A stretch of DNA of 64,000 nucleotides from Cymodocea nodosa. Lineage: Eukaryota; Streptophyta; Magnoliopsida; Alismatales; Cymodoceaceae. Shown piece by piece: positions 12,162-23,804 of the stretch (within the stretch, counting starts at the first letter, position 1; every line of letters starts with the position of its first letter). The translations under genes and the position numbers were made by a program. The stretch lies in assembly GCA_036874045.1 (NCBI GenBank), contig CM072341.1, forward strand, positions 756,501 to 820,500. Reading direction: 5' to 3'. The notes under the pieces are model-generated. The model made no database searches, was not told the DNA's origin, and saw only the letters and a program-made list of their open reading frames with translations.

Positions 12162-13690
12162 ATGGCCGAAAATAACCCCTCTGGGGTTGCAGGGAAAACA
12201 CAAGACGTCAGCCCTGTAAGCCTGTGTTATCTTCATTCTTCAGACATCCTTGACTCCTTAGAACCCCTGTAGTTACCAAACTCTTAAATAACAACAATTA
12301 TAATGCCTAGAGTAGGGCCATGGATATGGCTTGGAGTACTAAAAACAAATTACGATTTGTCGACAAATTAGGAAAGAAATGGATAGATTAAAGGAAGAAA
12401 GCAATTCTATTAATGCTTACTTTACCCAACTCAGGACCTTGTAGGACCAGCTTGGGATCCTCAGCTCTGTTGAATAATGTTCTTGTGGAAGCAGCTATTC
12501 CGTGTTTAAGACTGTTACCAACAAAGAACATGAGGATCGTTTCTTTCAATTTCTAATGGACCTTAATGACTCCTACAGCATTGTGAAGAGTCAGATTCTT
12601 GTCATGTCACCCTTTCCCAGCATCAATACTATCTACTCCCTTATTCAACAGGAGGAGGCGCGGAGAGAAGTTGCCAGTCATGGAAGTAATGACGCCCTTG
12701 CTCTTGCTGTCAATAAAGTAAGAATTAGTTTTGACAAGGGTTTTAGTTTTTGAAAGAAAGATAAGCTCATTTGTGTCTACTGTAAAAAGTTTGGACAGTC
12801 CAAGGATAAATATTATTGACTTATCGGGTTTCCTTTAGGACCTAAACTTTATGGGAAAGGTATTTCTAATGATTCTAAAAATACTAAGGCTACTAACAAT
12901 TGCAGAATATCAGAAACAATTGCAGGAAATGGCACAAGAAACACCAGTGAATTAAGTAAGAAATAATTTGACCAACTTATTACACTTCTTGATGAAAGCA
13001 ATGCATTTTTGCCAATGTAACTAGTAATCTTGCTTACCTTGCCAATTGTTCTAATGACGATGTATGGATTGTTGACAGTGGAGCTACACATTACATGAAA
13101 TTTACTAAATCAATTTAATTGTTTCAAAAAATTGAATCACAGTCCCAAATCAACGTAATGTCCTTGTTGTTGGCCTTGGAGAAATATATTTCAATGATTA
13201 CCTTAAATTGTATGACATTTTATATGTTCCCAATTTCAATGTCAACCTTATGTCTGTTGTTAAAATCACCAAAGCCTTAAATTGCATTTGTTTTTACTTC
13301 CTAATTACTTTGTTTTTCAAGATCGTGTAAGTAAGAAAACAATTGGAGTTGCTAAGCAACATGGCGAGCTTCATCTTCTTCAACCCAAAAATTTTTAGAA
13401 AATTCTCTTTAATGTTTACCCAAAATTTGGTTGTAAAAAGGAAACATAGACATGTCTTAAAGACAGCTAGAACCATTGGAGGCCAAGCCAACATTCCTTT
13501 GTTTTTTTGGAAGAAATGTGTTAGAACTATAGTTTTCCTTATAAATTGCATGCCTAACACTACACACCAAAATCAAACACCATAGGCTGTTATTTATGGT
13601 CATGAAGCGCAATATGACAGTCTTAAAGTTTTTGGTTGCCTAACTTATACCACCAACCTTAAACTTAAATACAAACTTGAGAGTAAGAAG
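12162..13690 (+). pseudogene. Copia gag-protease-integrase relic
   Basis: A degenerate polyprotein of a Ty1/Copia retrotransposon. The start at 12162 reads MAENNPSGVAG followed by LCYLHSSD, typical of the gag N-terminus. Gag continues through FQFLMDLNDSYSIVKSQIL and SLIQQEEARRE near 12550-12670. A damaged CCHC knuckle region with IGFPLG lies near 12780-12840. The aspartic protease motif WIVDSGATHYM is at about 13066-13098. A late integrase part reads FLINCMPN near 13535 and VFGCLTY near 13630. Stops and frameshifts are many. Coding similarity ends near 13690; reverse transcriptase is absent here, and RNase H of a similar element reappears at 22350. Confidence 0.85.
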
Positions 13691-15268
13691 TTTTTAATTA
13701 GTAGTTGTATAAGACAAAAGATGAGATGAGAGAGAGATTTAAGTGTGTTTTATACAAGTCTAAGTGTAAAACGAGTGAAGAGATGAGTGAGATGGAATTA
13801 AGTGATCTATATGAGATGAAATAAGATGGAAGTAGAGAGATGAGAATGATGGACCTATGAAGACTAGAAAAGGAAAAGAGATAAGTTGTGTAAAAATTTT
13901 CCATCAAGTATAAGTTTGATGAGAAATGAATTTACATGCAACTAATGGTACCTTAGCCATAGTATATATGTGGTTAGTTGGTTAAATTAGAAAACAAGAA
14001 TATGCAAAAAGAAATGCAATGCATGAGGATGCAAAGTACATGATAAAACATGAAACAGAAAACAAGTTTAAGGGCTAAGCTGAATTAAAGTTGGCTACAG
14101 ATGTATTTTAACTTGGGGAAATGAAGCATGGTGGGCCCCCATGAAATTCCCAAGTGGCCCAAAATGTTTGTAGGTGTCTTTTAGAAAGTTTAAGGTTTTT
14201 CACTGTAAAAGTTGACTTTTACATATAATTTTGCAGTAACTTTTATGTATAAATACTCATGCGTTCGATTGTATTTTATAATTCAAAAGGTTAGACTTAG
14301 AAACAAGAAATGTGAATATTTAAAGAAACTATTATTAAAGATAAGTTGTACCAATCAAAGATAAGATAAAAAAAATTAACTTAAATGTTTTGATCATATC
14401 TTTAAGAAACTAAAAAATGATAGTTAAGAGGGAAATATTAATTAGTACAAAAAATAATAATAATAATAATGCACTTAAAAACTATTTGATTAGTAATTTT
14501 AAGAAAAGATTTAGATTTATATAATTTAATCAAGGATTTAGCTATAAATAAAAATATATTAAAGAAAAAATATTCATGCAACCAAACTAACGTAATAAGA
14601 TTAAGATAATCTAACAAGAATATGACTCAAATTATTATCACGTATCGGTGGCTACAGTCGCGATCTACTCAATTATCTTTATTTTTTTTATTAAAACCAT
14701 GTGAACTCATATTTTCTATTATAATTTAATTCAGATCACAACATAATTTTATAATTTCGGAAAAACCTTCATGCGCAAGCATACACCACAGACTGACTCG
14801 GCCCTCATGTATTGGTGTGGCCAACCTTCTATGATATCACATTGGAACAAAATTATTTACAGATAAGATCCATTGATAAGGGTTTCCTTTTCTCAAAGAA
14901 CACGAGACATTATTTTCTCATTGGCCCGACAGGAATTATGGCTATTCTTTCTTTTTGACGATCCTACGAACTTCTCTTTACTTCTTAACGAAACTAGAGT
15001 CCAAGAGAGGAAATCAAATTATAAATTGGTGGCCAATACGTATGGAAATATTACCTGAAAGCAAGTCATGCATGGAGAAAAAGGGCATTTTATCGGGAAG
15101 GAGAAGGAAGATAACAGAGTAACATTGCATGACAAAGAAATTAGCATTCATTGTGTGACGGCCCTGTAGAAAAGACCTGAACGAAGATGCATGCAACCTA
15201 CGTTTTAGTCCTGTTATGGCATCGCAAGTGTAAGCATCAACTTCTTGTAAACACGCCGGTCTGTTGTT
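13690..15268. other. Intergenic stretch, no feature recognised
   Basis: AT-rich DNA starting exactly where Copia integrase similarity stops. It includes an ATA/ATG-rich run and a (TAA)n run near 14456-14470. No coding or repeat family was recognised. Confidence 0.4.
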
Positions 15269-15403
15269 CTAGCCTTCAAGCATGGCTTCGGCTGCATCAA
15301 TGAGTGCAGGCCTGATTTCATTAGAAGCATGACCTAGAACTGTGTATCCTTCCTTGTCTTGTATGTCAACGTCAGCACCATGTCTTATAAGAAGGAGAGC
15401 AAC
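15269..15403 (-). pseudogene. Orphan last exon of a gankyrin-like ankyrin-repeat gene
   Basis: On the minus strand a 45-codon open frame runs from 15403 to the TAG at 15271-15269, directly preceded by an intron-like CTGTTAG acceptor. It reads VALLLIRHGADVDIQDKEGY, then TVLGHASNEIRPALIDAA and EAMLEG before the stop. This is the C-terminal end of the plant ankyrin-repeat family exemplified by Arabidopsis At2g03430, related to the 26S proteasome assembly factor PSMD10/gankyrin. I searched the minus strand up to about 19 kb for the earlier ankyrin exons and found none. It is therefore most likely a gene fragment, moved or left behind in this repeat-rich tract, though a distant exon cannot be excluded. 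The frame itself is intact. Confidence 0.7.
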
Positions 15404-16009
15404 CTAACAGCTAGTAATTAGCGGTAAGAAAATAATATAAAAGGGGACCTGAATCAAAATCAAGTAAATCAGCAGCATGTTCCTTGTTTCGTTGCTCTAA
15501 TGCAGACATCACATAACTTGTTAAATCTTACTGTCTTCTCTATGTTGTACGAATCATCTCGGGCATGGTCTCTGCCATATATGATGCGAGGTTTTGGACC
15601 CTAAATCTATGGCGAGGGTGATCAAAGATACAATTTAGGCAAGGTCGTGAATCTCAAATACAAGCACCCTACTCTCTGTGGAGATAAACACAGGAATCTC
15701 CCGTAATCCTACGTGATGCATCACATGTAAAAGGTCTTATCCACTGATGACCTCTACTCGTACATTTGTTCAAGGATCCTAGAATTCTATCCACCTTGCT
15801 GTTATTAGAACGATAATTGTTTCCATTGAAAATTTAACTTCTTACATTTTTTTCAGATGATACTTGGTTTTTTAGAAGGACACGTTTTATCATTCATTGC
15901 ATTTGCAAACATATGAATAGAAGTTAACATATTTGTACCAATAATTTTTTTTGTAAACAAACAACGCGATGTAGTTCTAGATCTAGGTTATTTATCTCTT
16001 TTACTTTCA

Positions 16010-16850
16010 TTCAAATTTGTTGTCTTTCTCCATAAAGGTGCATCCATAGCTTTGATGTTTTTCTAATAAAGTTACAAAGCTGATGACAAAGAAGACCCAG
16101 TTTTGTAACAAAGCTAGGTGCTAAAGACAATCGTATAATTAGCCTCTTCACCTTGAATCAAAAACATGTGTGATGTTATAATTTCAACATGCACTTCCTT
16201 CAGTTGGGTGCTTCTCCAAAGATATTTTTCAATGCATGATACACATCAGCAGCACAAGTTTTGTGATCACCTTTGTCGCACTTCACTGGAGGGATATGCT
16301 TATGTTGTATGGACTCGGCCTACCTGACAAAGTCACCCGAAGCAAGGCCCTTTGCTTAGAGTGAATCTTGCGAATAAGGGATTCAACCAATGCTTTAATT
16401 CCCAGTGTGGGTTCGGTAACATGAATCATTCACTCAATTTATTTCTGTCTAGTGCTGTATTCTCTGCAAGTTTATAGAACTCAATTTTTTGCTACCCCTA
16501 GCCATGTAATATAGATTATCCTCTCTTTTAGTTGCATTCAAATTTATTACCTTTCTTCCTGAAGGCACATCTATGAATTTACAAATTTAGTGACAATGAA
16601 GATACAATCTTGTAATATAGCTAGGTGCTAACAGCATCAGACAATCCTACAATTAACATCTCCACGTTGAATTGATCCCAAACAATTTTCAAAAGATGTC
16701 ATATTATAACTTCAACATGCACTTCCGCTGGATGCTTATCCGTAGACATTTTTGCATGCATGATATACATCAGCAACACACACTTTGAGTTGTGTCCCTT
16801 TTTATGCACTTTAATGGAGGGAAATGCTTATGTTGCATGGACTCGTGTAA
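16010..16850. repeat. Imperfect tandem duplication, about 520-bp period
   Basis: The block at about 16010-16330 recurs at about 16530-16850. Shared phrases are GCTAGGTGCTAA, TTCAACATGCACTTCC, GCATGATA(C/T)ACATCAGCA and GGGA(T/A)ATGCTTATGTTG(T/C)ATGGACTCG. On the minus strand each copy keeps a short coding-like phrase, such as VYHALKNIFGEAPN in the first copy, but I do not recognise a protein family. Confidence 0.65.
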
Positions 16851-17329
16851 TAGTCGCTAAACTAGACATCCTGTAATGCAGGAGTTAGATCAACGTACAT
16901 AGGTCCTCACTGAACTCTAACATGGAATAGAGAAATTTTATTTGCATTTAGGGTTATTAACGCGTCAATGCACACGGGCACTAACTGGGATGCCTTGGTA
17001 GGCATTGCATGACACACTAAAGAAAAGAAGAAGCATATTCCAAATTTCCCATTCTATTATATATGTTATATGCGATTATGAATTAAAATATTAATTCTAA
17101 ACTCAATCTAACATTAAAACAGTTGAAAAACATTGGAATATTGACAAATGATAAGATAACAATAAGACAGACAAGATTAAGGCCAACATTAACTAAAGTT
17201 AGGAGCATAGGAATTCGCTATTAGACCCTTGATTTTGGCTTTTTAAACCTGAATCCAGCTAAAATATTTGGTTAAATTGATAAAAAAGTGTGGACACTAA
17301 AACATCCCGAACACTGATGGTGCCTAGGC

Positions 17330-17580
17330 AGGCATCTCAATAACACTGATGCACAGTCGTTCATGGACAAATATTTTAAAAATGGTGGAAGAGAATGTTT
17401 CGTTAACAAAATATAAAACTACTTATATAGAGACTGCAGGAGATGATGCAACACGGTTCACAACATATTTAATAATTCTAATACATGAAAAACATTAAAG
17501 ATCACGCATGAGAAACACCAAATGTTACATCATTAATACATAGTAATGTCACTCATACTTAATTACATTCATTACATCTA
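17330..17580 (-). mobile_element. Possible LTR (minus strand)
   Basis: On the minus strand CTGAAGGAGAG, resembling a Copia polypurine tract, is followed by TATTAGATGTAATG and, about 150 bp later, by a TATA-like CTATATAAG (plus strand about 17424-17432). This is the layout of a retrotransposon 3' LTR. No partner LTR or coding part was found, so it may be a solo or decayed LTR. Confidence 0.3.
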
Positions 17581-17589
17581 ATACTCTCC

Positions 17590-19068
17590 TTCAGGTTGAA
17601 GTGGAGATGTTAATGGATCGGACCAGGCTGGCCCGACCCAGAGTGGGCTGACCCTTGCAGGTTGCGGGTGAAGTTAGGAAAAAATTTAAAACTAGGCCTG
17701 AAGCTGGGGTGTGGACGACAACTACACAACGTCGAAGCAATAAAAACGACAACGGATCACAGGCAGGAGATGAAATCACGAACAAAATACCTTTATTGAT
17801 GACACGACTAGACGAATAATCAAGTTCCCAACTGTTGGAAGCCTCAGAAGATCATCCTTGGTGTTACCAGATTCCGTAAACGCAAGCCATCAATACGCAT
17901 TACTGGCCAATGAAAAAGATAAAAGAGGTCTACAAGAACTAAGAGAAATTAAGCCACATACAAATCCATCCTGAGAAAAATCAATCAACTGAGAATCAGT
18001 AAGGTTGACGTGAGGAACCTGTAGAAGCATCAAAAAATGTTACAACGGACGAAAAAAGAAGGCTATCCACTACACACAAGTAATGCTTTACTTACATCAC
18101 AGTTGTGAGATGAGGGCACAATATCCTTCAGTTGTTTTCATGTGTTGCTTTATTTTGCTGTTTATAACCTTAGTTATATTTTTTATGTAACTATTTATGT
18201 TTTGAACTTTACCCATAATAAAAATATGTTTTTGAAATTCATTAGAAGTAATTGAATTACATTTGAAATATTAAAACTTTTAAAACTTGAAATGCATAGA
18301 CAGCTGCTAGATTTAATGCGCAAAGGGTCTGATAAAAATACAATAAGAAAAGACATGTAAACCCCCAAGCGCTTATCTCATGACTAGAAACCTATAGGAG
18401 ACCACCTTAATAATCATGCATGCAAAAAATAATCCCCACTTCTTCATAATCAATCCCAATTTAATAGATGCAGCAAGTTAAAAGAGTAGCAGCCACACAT
18501 ACACACTACACTGTTATACTATTGCTGATCACAGCAATATTCCACCAACGCACGGCAGATATATTCTAGGATATGTAAAGAGTATTAGAAGAAAAAATAC
18601 TACAAAAAAAAAAGTTTCGTAAGAAAATTACATCCTTGGAGCATCCTTATCTGAGTTTCTCATTTAAATAATCTTGTAATAAAAAATAAAACACATATGA
18701 AAATATTTTTCTCATCAACCTAATGCATGACGCAGGTATACATCATGGTCCACATACGTGAATTATTGCCCTAAAATTACGAGAGAAAGGAGAATGCGCA
18801 CAGAACTAATGTTCTCTCCCTCTGTTAACTTCAATCCAAGCAGATCAAAAGATAATTAATAAACACACAAAAAACGGGGAAGCAGATCTAATCGCCAAAT
18901 TAAATAAAAACAACCAAACCAACACAGGAACACACAAACCTCCATAGATACAGAAGTATAAAGCTAAGATCGGCGGAAATCAAAACCATCAGCACTACAC
19001 GATCGGGAAGAAGCAGCAACGAAAAGCACAGAATCACAGAACAAAACAAAAGATACGAGAAGATAATG
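17590..19068. other. Intergenic stretch, no gene recognised
   Basis: Mixed-composition DNA between the LTR-like sequence and the (GAA)n run. On the minus strand the sequence near 19060-18940 looks like a 5' leader with a possible donor site, and near 18015-17960 there is an acceptor-like CTACAG, but no protein family can be named. Confidence 0.3.
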
Positions 19069-19108
19069 GAAGAAGAAGAAGAAGAAGAAGAAGAAGAAGA
19101 AGAAGAAG
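19069..19108. repeat. (GAA)n microsatellite
   Basis: About thirteen GAA units flanked by pyrimidine-rich and purine-rich sequence. Confidence 0.9.
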
Positions 19109-19269
19109 GGTCAAGGGTCTGGACCTTGCAAGGTCGTTAATTAATTAATTATTTTATTTTATTTGTTTTCTTGTCTCTTTTTTGTCAATTAATTAATTTT
19201 ATTTCATCGCTGTCGTTCACTTCCTTCTTTTCTTTTATATTTTCTTTTCTTATTCTTTTTTTTCTTTCT

Positions 19270-19800
19270 TCTCCTTCGTCTTCTTCATCTTCTCCAGCAG
19301 AAACCCTAGGGTTTCGACCGACCGAGAGCTACAGTCATCCACCACCTTCGATGATCTGAGCAGGATCAACCCTATCCGACTATGGGGAAGGTCTGTGCAT
19401 TGGGTTTCGTCGTCGGAAATCTGAAAACGTGATCGCAAGCATTGGGTCTTGGGCTTGTGAGCGGGATCGAGCGAGCCGGAGAAGTGAAGATTGATTAGCG
19501 AGAATTGGCGGGCGAGAGAACCGATGAACACCGACCAAAGTAGCGTCGACGGGGATTAGAGGAAATCGAAAGCGTCGAGGTACTATCCAGGAGAGGGCCA
19601 ATTGAGAGGGGTTTCAGAGATAACAGTGATGGAAAGTCCAGCCGAAATCTAGTAGCTTGGACGATCGCACGATGGGTGGAGAGGATCAGGGTGTCTGTGT
19701 AGGTTTTGGTTGGCAAAATCGCAAGGTTCGGTGAGGGCAAAATTTTTGGTGGGTTTCGGCTCGTTTTGATAATAAATGATGCAAAATTTAAATAAGTTGG
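19270..19800. other. GC-richer stretch with AAACCCTAGGGTTT, no gene assigned
   Basis: The phrase AAACCCTAGGGTTTCG near 19303 is common in plant 5' leaders. The composition is gene-like, but frames on both strands are short and lack recognisable domains. It might be the remains of a promoter and first exon. Confidence 0.3.
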
Positions 19801-20124
19801 TGTGAAAAAACATCAAGACTGGTTGGTGAGTCTCTTCTCTGTGTTGGATTCGTATGAGTGTGTTGGAAGATGTGGCTGCTAGAATTTAACTGACGGTAAT
19901 TATAGATGTTTGTGTAGATTATGTTTACCTTGAAGGGTTGTGTTGTCTAAGAAGTATCGTATCTGTTTAGAAAGTGTTGTCTTAATTTATGGTTGTATGA
20001 GTATCTATACATGATTGATGTATGAAAACTAGTGTAGTTTTTTTAAATAAAGTTTCATTTTTGCTGCTGTTTATTGCATTCTCTTGTATTGTGAGTGCTT
20101 GTTTTCTCAACATGTTTCCTGTCC

Positions 20125-20290
20125 TTGCAGATTGAGGGAGATATGTAAAAAGAAAATTTCTGGTTATCTATATAGGAGAATTTTTCCTCTATTTTCCTTG
20201 TGCACAAATAGGGATAACCATAAAAAATGATTTTCCTCCATTTCTTCTCCTTCCATTTTTCATGATTATCCATGTACACAAACCCCTCCA
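20125..20290. mobile_element. Short MITE-like element related to the 3.8-kb one
   Basis: The right end, reverse-complemented, reads GGAGGGGTTTGTGTACAT, close to the termini of the element at 3783-4395. Inside, GGTTATC...GGGATAACC forms a further inverted pair. The left end GAGGGAGATATGTA is a weak match. Confidence 0.4.
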
Positions 20291-20369
20291 AGGTGTTGAA
20301 TTACAGCCAACCATTACAAGTGTGTTTTGGACACAAATGAATGACATGCGCATGACTTAGGTCAACATA

Positions 20370-21060
20370 TGAAATGCAGATTACAGCAGCCATTATGGAT
20401 GTTTTATGAATGCCAATAAGTAACATATCGCATGATTAAGTGAGGTGTTTTGAGTGAATGTATATGACATAAGTGGGGTGCTTAAGTAAAAGGATGAAAT
20501 GCAAATTACAGCAGCCATATGGATGTTTAATGGATGCCAGTAAGTAACATAAGGCATGATTAAGTGAAGCGCTTGGGTGAATGCATGTATTTGTGGTGTG
20601 TGGTATGAGTGTGTTAGAGCACAAGTATGTGATGAAACATAACTGCATTTTTTGTGCATGAATAAAGGCATTAACAAATTATATATAGCTAAAATGTACA
20701 ACAAAATGCAAGGATAAATTATAAGAGGCTAAAGTGTGGAAACTGAAGTTCATGCTTAAATTAAATGAAACTAGAATGCCCAACAAAATGCATGCATAAG
20801 CTAGATGAGGCTAAAGTGTTTAATGAAGAAGCATTTATAACTCACTCAAAGCTAAAATGCAAAAAGGAAGTGCACGGATCAAGCTAATATATACAATAAA
20901 ATTCATGAGCAAATGCTATGAAACGTGATAGTGAATGCATGAATAAATATTATGAGACTAAAATGCAAGAGAAGATGCATGAATAAGTTATAAGTGGCTG
21001 TAGTATGAAAGTAAAATGCACAGTATGCATGAAGTGGAAAATAAAAGCATGTCGATACTG
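20370..21060. repeat. Degenerate tandem repeat array
   Basis: Two copies of a unit of about 126 bp begin GAAATGCA(G/A)ATTACAGCAGCCAT near 20371 and 20497, each containing GTAAGTAACAT(A)NNGCATGATTAAGTG. From about 20640 a shorter and more diverged unit takes over, with repeated phrases such as AAAATGCATG(A/C)ATAA and GAGGCTAAAGTG every 45-60 bp. There is no coding content. Confidence 0.7.
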
Positions 21061-21119
21061 GAAACGTTGCACAGGCATGAGCAGGGATGGGATAGTTAAA
21101 AAACACGGCCACGCTTGTG

Positions 21120-22340
21120 TGAGAGGAGATTTACATGATAATAATGTGAGAATGAGGGTAATAATGAAGAATAAATAAATAAAAATAAAACGTGGGTGAG
21201 ATTAATTAGAAAAACAGTTATGAGATTAATCCCCTTAATCTGAACGACAAACCGTCATGATTGGCTGTGGGTTTCGTCGTCACCTGTCCGTGTGTAGATA
21301 TTGAACTCGATCGGTTGAGGTTGCTGTTGGGTTTCCCTCCACACGAAGGATGGCTCATTTTTGTCTTTTATTTAAATGTACGAGGACATTAAAGACTTTT
21401 TTTCCACAAGAACCTTGTTAGGATTGTGTAAGAAGAGAGAGAGCAATAACACAACTTTTTCTGCACCACCTTAATTATAGGATAGATCAGAAGAGTGTTT
21501 GTGGTTGGATCGAATTGAGATTTTACCGACAAGGTTGTGACTCACTATTCTTTAGATTAGATGGTCGGATCGATGATCAAAACAGCGAAGAGTTGGATTC
21601 AAAAGGGATTTCAGAGGAAGTTCGTTATTATAATTCTGTAGCACACACTCTTGGTAGAAGGTCAGTTTGAGGGGTGAGACAAATTCCATTTCAGCTGAAA
21701 TTTTTTTAGTGGTTCAAAGATTTGGGAGCTTCATTCCTACTAAGTGCATTACCTCTTGCTTATATTGTTGCTTGTGCCATTATGTATTAGTGAATTTGCA
21801 TGTGAATTTATAGTCCAATAACTTTGATGGCTACTGTCCAAAATATATATCAATCATTGGTCTGTTTTGGTATAGAATACATACTAATCTACTGACTATA
21901 AAATGGATATCCGATGTATGATAATGGCAATCTGTTTTTGCATACATAAAAGTTCTGAGTCCTGGAAGCAAAAGGATCCTAAATCTGTGTCTTATGTAGA
22001 TGGCAATCCGTTGTGTACCAATAGTGGTTCGTTTGTGCACCTAAGCATTTCATAGGTTATTGGGATGGAAGCTTTGCTTAAGGGGTTTGATCTTATGTAT
22101 TTAAGAGGTTTGGTCTTAGGTGTCCCTACAACAAGCATGAGCACATATATAGGACATCTAACATAAAAATAACAAGAGAATACATCATGAAACAACACAT
22201 CTTCTTGGCTTGACTTGCTTTATGATCATCTAGCTTGACATTGGCTTGAATGCTTGATAACTAGGCTTCTTGGTTTGTTCTCTTCTTTCAACAAAGTTTC
22301 ATAATCATGTTTCCAAAGGAGTTTTCTCTAACAAATATTT
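21120..22340. other. Intergenic stretch, no gene recognised
   Basis: AT-rich DNA between the tandem array and the Copia RNase H fragment. Only short frames without domains are present. Confidence 0.35.
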
Positions 22341-22349
22341 TAACTCTAA

Positions 22350-22835
22350 GTTTCACTGCTAGGTATGATGCTGACTAGGAAAGTTGCACTAATACTGCAA
22401 TGTTCGCTACTAAATTTCCTATTTATTTAGATAAGTCTCTCATATCTTGGAAAACTTAAAAACAACATGCAATTTCTAGTTCATCTGTACAGGTGAAATG
22501 CAACTTCATGACAACTTCCACATGTGAAGTAACATGACTAACTTGTCTCTAGCTTGTTTGTGTGGAGTACAAAGGAGATACAAAACTCTACCATCATAAT
22601 AAGGCAGCACAACACATTGCAACCAATCTAATATTTAACGAGTGGACAAAGTCCATCAAACTTGATTGCCAATAGATTCACAAGAAGATTTCAATTAGGC
22701 TAATTAAAACTGTCTATGTCAAAAGTGAAGATCAAATTACCGACATTTTGATCAAGCCTCCGCCTAGCACAAAACATGAGCTTCTTCTAAATAAGTTAGG
22801 CATACAAAACATATTCGTACCAACTTAAGGGAGAG
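22350..22835 (+). pseudogene. Copia RNase H C-terminal relic
   Basis: Fragments in order include LARYDAD, LISWKT near 22440, DNKAAQHIATNLIF near 22590, KSEDQITDILIK near 22725, and LLLNKLGIQNIFVPT ending in a stop at about 22827. This is the standard end of a Copia polyprotein, followed at once by a polypurine tract AAGGGAGAG and the 3' LTR. Frameshifts and stops are present. It may be the 3' end of the element that starts at 10830. Confidence 0.85.
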
Positions 22836-23075
22836 TGTTGGATATTGTTCTTCTTTATGATTAATTTTAACTTCAAGGTGTTGGTTGTATTTCATCCTTT
22901 ACAATGGTCAAGGCGTAACTTTTATTTTCTATGGCTTGAACTTACCCATAGTCGTATAAAACCTTTCACTTGTTGCCCTAATGAAATCAACTACTTCTTT
23001 CTTCACCTCCCTTGTTGTGCTCTTGAGTTGTCCTTCTACTTTGTTTCCGCTGGTTTTCACTTAACAGGCTTCGCA
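22836..23075 (+). mobile_element. 3' LTR of a Copia retrotransposon
   Basis: It starts TGTTGGATATTG directly after the polypurine tract and ends near CTTCGCA. It is similar to the LTR ending at 11065, sharing CTTGTTGCC.TAATGAAATCAA and the CTCTTGAGTTGT/CTCTCGAGCTGT stretch, but it is clearly diverged, so the insertion is old or the two LTRs belong to different copies. Confidence 0.75.
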
Positions 23076-23711
23076 TTGAACTTTTGACTAGCAACAAGTG
23101 TCTTTTCGACAAAACCTAAATTAAGGACTTAACAAAGTTGAAACTCATCTGTATTCTCAATATGATTACAACCTCAATCTTAATCCTTGTCCTTTTCCTT
23201 ACCTTTCTTGTGTTCTTTCTTACTTTGCCTTTGCTTTTTATTTATAAATAATAACTAATCAAACTTCATCCAATGACACCACCTAGGACACATTATTTAC
23301 TTTAAGATAGATCGATCACACAGCTTAATTTCTCTGTCTTATCTCTTCTTCCTTAGACTTGGTATTCCAACCATCTTCTCTTTTTCCTTTCGTCTCCTTG
23401 GGCAAGTAATGCTCACATTTTTTCTCATCTTATCCACTCCTCCTTATCTCTTCTATTATCACTCAATCCTGATCATGGCTTTACTAGAAAATGAACCGAT
23501 GAAGTGGAAAGAGAAGACGCTGTTGCTTGAATCCTTTTTGGTGCAAGAGTTAGGGTTTATTTATCTTATTTTTCTTTTAATTTGCAAAAAAAAAATTGGC
23601 AGACGACAGAAATACTATCTCGTGTACGTACATACATATTTGCATGATCCGCCATGCCACTCGCCACCGGCTACCAGCTACCGTCGGTCGCGGAACTCCA
23701 CTCATGCGAGT

Positions 23712-23718
23712 TATAAAT
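23712..23718 (+). promoter_or_regulatory. Decayed TATA box of TIP pseudogene
   Basis: TATAAAT lies in the position matching TATAAAA of the intact TIP copies, within a recognisable promoter block containing GCCACCGGCTACC and ACCGTCGGTCGC. Confidence 0.45.
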
Positions 23719-23804
23719 TGGCGCCCACCCACCCGTCTACGTACGACGAGAGAAAAACCAAGGGGGACGTAGAAGAGAGAGAGAGAGAGAGGAACGGAGG
23801 AGAG

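Noticed and set aside
20370-21060. Repeat array considered as CRISPR-like
   Set aside because: Units are long, diverged, without regular spacers, and the genome is a plant.
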